Shown here: piece after piece, positions 59,681 through 64,000 of the stretch
Layout: every line of letters starts with the position of its first letter
Position numbering within the stretch: the first letter of the stretch is position 1
Assembly: GCF_001682865.1 (NCBI RefSeq)
Contig: NZ_MAQX01000002.1
Location: forward strand, 79,308 to 143,307
Reading direction: 5' to 3'
From: Bacillus sp. FJAT-26390
Lineage (GTDB): Bacteria; Bacillota; Bacilli; Paenibacillales; Paenibacillaceae
DNA length: 64,000 nucleotides
Notes under the pieces: generated by a model
Database searches by the model: none
The model's input: the letters and a program-made list of their open reading frames with translations, nothing else
What the model was told of the DNA's origin: nothing
Made by a program: the position numbers and the translations under genes

Positions 59681-60928
59681 TTAACCGCTGATAGTCAAAT
59701 CACGGATCTCAAGCTTTCGTTGCTGTTGTCCATAAAGACCAGCCAACGCAGCGGCAATCGCCATAAATATTGCGCTGGATGCCACGCCGAATTGCAAGCC
59801 GTACCGTTCGACCACCACGCCTCCAGCGACGGGACCGATAATCTGTCCAGAGGCAAAAAAGGCAGTGGCTATGCTAAGACATGCCGCATACGCGTGATGA
59901 GGGACATGACGACGAAGAAGCGCAGTCGTCATCAGCGGCGGGGTAATAAAGGAAACCAGTCCAATCGTGGCGGCTCCCAACACAGTAAATAACATATTAT
60001 TGGTGATTACCCCACTCACACCGATCGTCCCCAAGGTTAACCCCGATGCAAGCGTATACCCGCTCGGCCATCGGTCAATGGCTTTGCCTCCGATCCATCC
60101 GTTAAACAAACCCGCAAATCCGATTCCGGACCATATCAACCCGGCATAGAGCGATGGAATGCCTTTGCTCACCAGATAAGGAATCAAATACGTGAAATAG
60201 ATGATGTATCCTGAGCCGAAGAAGAAATAAGAAGCGATTAGGAACAAGAGCCTCTTCGGGCTCAACAGGAGACGATACACATTTACGCTTTCTTTGTCCC
60301 ATGGCTTCGATTCAGTTTGCGAGTGTATTTTTTCGGCTCCCCTTTTTCTGGTGACGACCTCGAATCCGAACGCGGCAATTACCCCGAATACGCCCATGGC
60401 CACCCAAGCATACCGCCATCCCTGCAAGTGTGACGGATCTATGGTCAAGGGGGCGAATAAACCCGTCACTAGAATGCCGGCAGATCCACCCAGCCATATA
60501 AGACCCGATGCCGCTCCTCGTTCCGCCGGTCGAACGGCATCCAATGCAATGGACAGAACTAACACTGTAGCGAAGGCCGATAACAATCCAATTGCGAACC
60601 GCCAAAGCCCAAGTTGGGCGAAATGATCACTAAATGCCGAGCCGATTAAAGTCAATCCGAGCAATAAGCAAGACACCCGATTAATGACATGTTTGCGGTC
60701 TGAAAACCGCGAGATCAAAGGAGAAAGACACAATGTCCCGACCAAATAGCCGATAAAGTTGACTGTGCCCAATATACCCAACTGTCCGTAGCTCCCCCCG
60801 ATCTCCCTCTGAATCCCAGGCAAGAACATGCCGTAGGAGAGCCGGGAAAAACCGAGTATGACGACAAACAAAAACGATGCCCATAGAGTAATCCAATTAA
60901 ATGCGGATTTTGTACCCATATGCCCCAT
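59681..60928 (-). CDS. YbfB/YjiJ-type MFS transporter
   Basis: The 415-residue protein has twelve membrane spans and a YbfB/YjiJ-like opening FSRLSYGMFLPGI followed by LGILGTVNFIGYLVGTL. It also has MFS loop motif remnants such as RFSDRKH between helices 2 and 3. The substrate is unknown. A GGGGGA site precedes two possible starts (60928 and 60919). It stands alone between a GNAT gene and the deacetylase gene; the 60929-61200 gap shows nothing. Confidence 0.88.
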   Translation of the reverse strand: MGHMGTKSAFNWITLWASFLFVVILGFSRLSYGMFLPGIQREIGGSYGQLGILGTVNFIGYLVGTLCLSPLISRFSDRKHVINRVSCLLLGLTLIGSAFSDHFAQLGLWRFAIGLLSAFATVLVLSIALDAVRPAERGAASGLIWLGGSAGILVTGLFAPLTIDPSHLQGWRYAWVAMGVFGVIAAFGFEVVTRKRGAEKIHSQTESKPWDKESVNVYRLLLSPKRLLFLIASYFFFGSGYIIYFTYLIPYLVSKGIPSLYAGLIWSGIGFAGLFNGWIGGKAIDRWPSGYTLASGLTLGTIGVSGVITNNMLFTVLGAATIGLVSFITPPLMTTALLRRHVPHHAYAACLSIATAFFASGQIIGPVAGGVVVERYGLQFGVASSAIFMAIAAALAGLYGQQQRKLEIRDLTISG

Positions 60929-61200
60929 CTTCCCCCAAAATTAGCGGACTTTAATAAGATAATGTTCTAGTCACCCAACATCTGATGATAATTATTGAAG
61001 CTTCAAGATTCATTTTAATTTCTATCGCTGCGATCTGGCCGATCGCACCTCCACTTGGTGGTTATGCTTAACAAATGAAACGTAGTTTATTAAAAGGACG
61101 GTCTATTTATATAGCTCACTCCATTTACGCGACTCTCTGGCGAACCTGAGTCATATCATTGTGGTTGTGCTGTATGGGATATATGTCTTCTACTTAGTGG

Positions 61201-62289
61201 CTATCCTTCTTGCAAAACAATCTCCGCTTCGAAGCCCAGCTGTTCACACAGCTTGTGAATACGGCGCATGTCCTGTGTGCTGGCAATCCACTCGCAACCC
61301 AAGGTTGCTGCCTCGTGAGCCGCCCATTGCAGGATATATACCAAGGCATCCGCATGGGCTTCCTTCGTAGCGAAGTCATCCAGCACCAGCGCGCCGCCGC
61401 GGACGGAAGCACGCACGTATGCCCAGTGCTGGTCGGCAAAGCTGCGGGCGACAAAACGCGTTTCGCCATCCGACTCGACCTGCATTGAGAGCGCTTGCAG
61501 CCATTTTCTATAGGCGCCGGACCCTGTCGGGGCTTTCGGGTTCCCCCATTCAAGCGAATCGGCGGCCAGCTTCCGCAATTCATCTTCCCCAGCTACACTT
61601 TTCCACTGCTCACTATGGAAAGAACCTTGGAGGGTCGGTTTTAAGCGGACTTGCCAGCTACGTTTGCCTGTTGAGATGCCATCAGCATGAAGCAGTTCCG
61701 ATATGGGAACCACGGCAAGACCTTTGGCGTGAGTATGGTGTACAAGAGATTTTACGGCCTGCGGCGTCTCTTTGGCGATTTCATTGGCATGAAACATAAA
61801 AATCGACCCATTGACCAGCTTAGGGATCACCCGCTCCACAATCTGCGCGCTTGGCGGTCCCGACCAGTCGACAGTATCCTCCCCCTCGATGTGCAGATAG
61901 TTCCACTCCCTGAGCCATTCCAAATTCTCCTCCCGATAAGAGGCGTAAGGAAAACGCATGAAGGTCGGAACCGGCCTTCCCGTAGCTTCTTGATAAGCGA
62001 GCTCAGCCAGCTTCAGCTCTTCGAAGAATATGGCTTTGGGCACATCAGCCATTCTGCGGTGATGGTAGGTATGCGTTGTGAGCTCATGGCCCCTGGCTAG
62101 CATTTCTCTTGCTTTCGCCGGGTACCGATCGAACCACTCACCCGTAAAAAAAAACGTCCCGCGCGCGCCTCCCTGCTCCAAGGCATCCAGCCATGCGTCA
62201 ACAGGAATCCGCATCGGGCCGTCATCAAACGTAAAGGCACAGTGGGATACCGCTGGATTGCCGCGAGTAATTACCGAGTTTGTCATCAT
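61201..62289 (-). CDS. Polysaccharide deacetylase with C-terminal GNAT-like segment
   Basis: The first ~200 residues form a NodB/CE4 deacetylase: FDDGP at 21-25 gives the catalytic and metal aspartates, HTYHH at 73-77 gives the metal histidines, RFPY at 112-115 is motif 3, and MFHANEI carries the motif 5 histidine. There is no signal peptide, so it is probably cytoplasmic. Residues ~205-362 are not needed for CE4 and end in a GNAT-like pattern (WAYVRASVRGGALVLDDFAT; ILQWAAHEAATLGCEWI; MRRIHKLCEQLGFEAEIVL). A deacetylase-acetyltransferase fusion is therefore possible. GGGGGA precedes two adjacent ATGs (62289 and 62286). It is divergent from a LysR-type gene. Confidence 0.82.
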   Translation of the reverse strand: MMTNSVITRGNPAVSHCAFTFDDGPMRIPVDAWLDALEQGGARGTFFFTGEWFDRYPAKAREMLARGHELTTHTYHHRRMADVPKAIFFEELKLAELAYQEATGRPVPTFMRFPYASYREENLEWLREWNYLHIEGEDTVDWSGPPSAQIVERVIPKLVNGSIFMFHANEIAKETPQAVKSLVHHTHAKGLAVVPISELLHADGISTGKRSWQVRLKPTLQGSFHSEQWKSVAGEDELRKLAADSLEWGNPKAPTGSGAYRKWLQALSMQVESDGETRFVARSFADQHWAYVRASVRGGALVLDDFATKEAHADALVYILQWAAHEAATLGCEWIASTQDMRRIHKLCEQLGFEAEIVLQEG

Positions 62290-62375
62290 AAATCCCCCTT
62301 CTGTGGTATCCTTTCACCATGATACCGTTGACCCTATTGTAAAATCCGGGGAATGTTTTGTAAAATTGAATTATA

Positions 62376-62390
62376 TGAACAAATAGTTCG
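62376..62390. promoter_or_regulatory. Possible LysR-type site
   Basis: TGAACAAATAGTTCG has a short inverted repeat (GAAC/GTTC) of the size expected for LysR regulators. It lies in the divergent gap, 26 bases before the LysR start. Confidence 0.35.
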
Positions 62391-62415
62391 AATAACTTAA
62401 ACAAAGGTGATGACA

Positions 62416-63318
62416 ATGGATCTTCGAGCTTTAAAAACCTTCGAGGCTTGCGTGCGTCTTGGACATTTTCTAAAAGCCGCCGAGGAGCTCCAATATGCTC
62501 CCTCTACGGTAACCCTTCAGATTCAGCGTCTCGAGGCTGATCTGGGCGTTTCTTTATTCGTGCGCGACGGAAAACGCATGATCGTGACCGAAGCCGGCCG
62601 ATGGCTCCATCATGAGGCCTCGGCTTTACTGAAGTCGATCGGAACCATGAGGCAGACCGTCTCGGATATTGCTGTGGGAGATAACGGCTCGGTGCGGTTT
62701 GCCGCTATCGAGCCCGTCGCAAGCCAGCAGATAGCGACCGTTATAGCTGACTTTTGCAAGACTCGACCGAAAGTGGAGTTAACCATGGAAGTAAGCGGCA
62801 GCAGAGCGATTGCGGAGAGGGTTCGGGCCGGCGAACTGGAATTCGGCGTTTGCTCGGCCCCCCCTTCGAGGCTCATGCTGGAGTTTGAGCCACTGATCGA
62901 GGAAAGATTAGGGGTCATGTTAAACATAAATCACCCATTAGCCGATCGAGATAGCATCATGGCGAGCGACCTCGAGGGGCTAACCGTTCTAGTCAAAGAA
63001 CCGACTTGTATTTATCGAGAGCTTTGGGAAACAGCGATTTATCCAACTGGACGAAACCTGTTCTCTTGTATGGAGGTTGGAAGTTTCTTTGTCATTCAAC
63101 AAATGGTTAAGGCAGAGTTCGGCATCGGGATTGTTCCGATTTACAGCGGCCTGGAACAGGAAGGCTCCTTGGTCATAAGACCTATAGCCGATTTGAATCC
63201 TGTCATCATGATAGGCATCGCTTATAAAGACAAAAACTTCCTAGGCAAGGCAGCATTATTGTTAATGGAAGCAATTAGGGGCATCGGTGAACCCAACCCT
63301 ACGCTACCAAGTGCATGA
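62416..63318 (+). CDS. LysR-family transcriptional regulator
   Basis: The 300-residue protein has the LysR N-terminal HTH (MDLRALKTFEACVRLGHFLK; TVTLQIQRLEADLGVSLFVR) and the periplasmic-binding-like effector domain (GSVRFAAIEPVASQQIATVI; VEVGSFFVIQQMVKAEFGIG; LGVMLNINHPLADRD). The ATG at 62416 has AAAGGTG six bases upstream; GTG and ATG codons just before it are in frame but overlap that site. It is divergent from the deacetylase gene, which is its probable target. Confidence 0.92.
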   Translation: MDLRALKTFEACVRLGHFLKAAEELQYAPSTVTLQIQRLEADLGVSLFVRDGKRMIVTEAGRWLHHEASALLKSIGTMRQTVSDIAVGDNGSVRFAAIEPVASQQIATVIADFCKTRPKVELTMEVSGSRAIAERVRAGELEFGVCSAPPSRLMLEFEPLIEERLGVMLNINHPLADRDSIMASDLEGLTVLVKEPTCIYRELWETAIYPTGRNLFSCMEVGSFFVIQQMVKAEFGIGIVPIYSGLEQEGSLVIRPIADLNPVIMIGIAYKDKNFLGKAALLLMEAIRGIGEPNPTLPSA

Positions 63319-63494
63319 GTAAGGACTCTAGCCCTGTTAAGCTATTCGCAAGATTCATTGAAAAGGAAAAAAGCCCTTACTGGACAATGCGATGGCGTGT
63401 TAGTTTTTCAATACGCACATCATAGGATTGAATGGTTGGAGAATACTACTTCCCCTGTAAACGGTCGTAATGACCAGCCTATGCAAGGATTAAG

Positions 63495-64000
63495 TTACTT
63501 CTCCTGCTCCTTTATCACTTGCTCAATCCCCAACAGAATCAGCTTCAATCCGAACTCAAACGCTCCGTCGGTCCCCATCAGCTCGAATAGCCCGTTCGTG
63601 AACATCCTCCGGAATAGTCCCGCTTCCGTCTCGCTCATGGTGTCCAGAAGGCGAATCATCTCCTCACCCGGAAGAGCTTCCTGGTCCTTAAAGATGGCGG
63701 AGACATTGCGCTCATGCTGATAATCGTCCAGAACGAAGTAGAAGACATAGTTCACAAGTGTAGTAACAACTTGCATTTTCTCCTCTTGCTCAAGCGGCGT
63801 CGATTCCACGCAGAGCAGCATACGGTTGGTGAACCGGATGATGTCCGGTTCGTGGGGCAGTGTCATCATCATGAGCTGCGTGGAGCAGGGATACCGGCTG
63901 AGAACACTCCGTACCGTTACCGCAAGCCCCGTCAGCTGCTCCTTCCAGTCACCCTCGGAGTGGAACTCCTCCAGAATCATTTTCGATACCTGGTTGGCGA
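63495..64000 (-). CDS. TetR-type repressor C-terminal part, cut by the window edge
   Basis: The frame is open to the right edge of the window. The visible 168 residues are all helical and look like the TetR class (TetR_C_1) ligand domain: ANQVSKMILEEF, LTGLAVTVRSVLSRYP, MVVTTLVNYVFYFVLDDYQH-like helices and FEFGLKLILLGIEQVIKEQEK. The N-terminal HTH lies beyond 64000, and an internal ATG at 63980 is not the start. Control of a transporter gene further right is likely. The gap 63319-63494 shows no gene. Confidence 0.75.
   Translation of the reverse strand, partial: ANQVSKMILEEFHSEGDWKEQLTGLAVTVRSVLSRYPCSTQLMMMTLPHEPDIIRFTNRMLLCVESTPLEQEEKMQVVTTLVNYVFYFVLDDYQHERNVSAIFKDQEALPGEEMIRLLDTMSETEAGLFRRMFTNGLFELMGTDGAFEFGLKLILLGIEQVIKEQEK

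Overview
The window reads as chromosomal DNA of an endospore-forming, Gram-positive member of the Paenibacillaceae, most likely Paenibacillus. The evidence is the set of sporulation and Bacillales-specific genes (YlbJ, YunB, YutD, a YycC-like protein), the S-layer-homology surface proteins, the YesM/YesN-type two-component pairs beside carbohydrate ABC transporters that lack their own ATPase, and strong AGGAGG-type ribosome binding sites, often with TTG or GTG starts. No rRNA, tRNA, CRISPR array or complete mobile element was found.

Layout. 1-15.7 kb is mostly housekeeping: a 3-hydroxyisobutyrate-dehydrogenase-like enzyme, oligoendopeptidase F, two small conserved proteins, a truncated globin with a DUF2225 protein, YlbJ, NAD kinase, lipoyl synthase with YutD, a secreted M23 peptidase, YunB, an SLH protein and an OmpR-type two-component system. 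15.8-22.6 kb is one 2241-residue surface protein with seven ~145-residue beta-trefoil-like repeats, two CBM-like modules, a right-handed beta-helix and three SLH motifs, preceded by a cre-like site. Upstream of it lies an array of five 23-bp palindromic repeats. 23.2-26.4 kb is an iron island with three Fur boxes: an IruO/FNR-like reductase, a siderophore-binding lipoprotein and an AraC regulator whose frame runs without a stop through the promoter and Fur box of the lipoprotein gene. 27-33.8 kb holds a YesM/YesN pair with one sugar ABC importer. 33.9-38.6 kb has an HD-GYP protein, an ABC-F ATPase behind an attenuator-like leader, a stalk-domain exported protein and a glycine-zipper miniprotein.

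38.9-50.9 kb is a second, LplBC-type polysaccharide-uptake cluster: S9-type hydrolase, two permeases, binding lipoprotein, membrane-bound AraC regulator and, coupled to the regulator stop, a 1663-residue secreted multidomain protein of unknown activity. The two uptake systems would need an ATPase encoded elsewhere (MsmX-like).

51-64 kb looks more accessory and visibly richer in A+T in its first half: a MarR regulator divergent from an amidohydrolase with operators in both promoters, GNAT acetyltransferases, an IS110-type transposase remnant, a TetR-controlled MacB/FtsX-type ABC exporter, a YbfB/YjiJ-type MFS transporter, a polysaccharide deacetylase fused to a C-terminal GNAT-like segment, a LysR regulator and the 3' part of a TetR-type repressor cut by the window edge.
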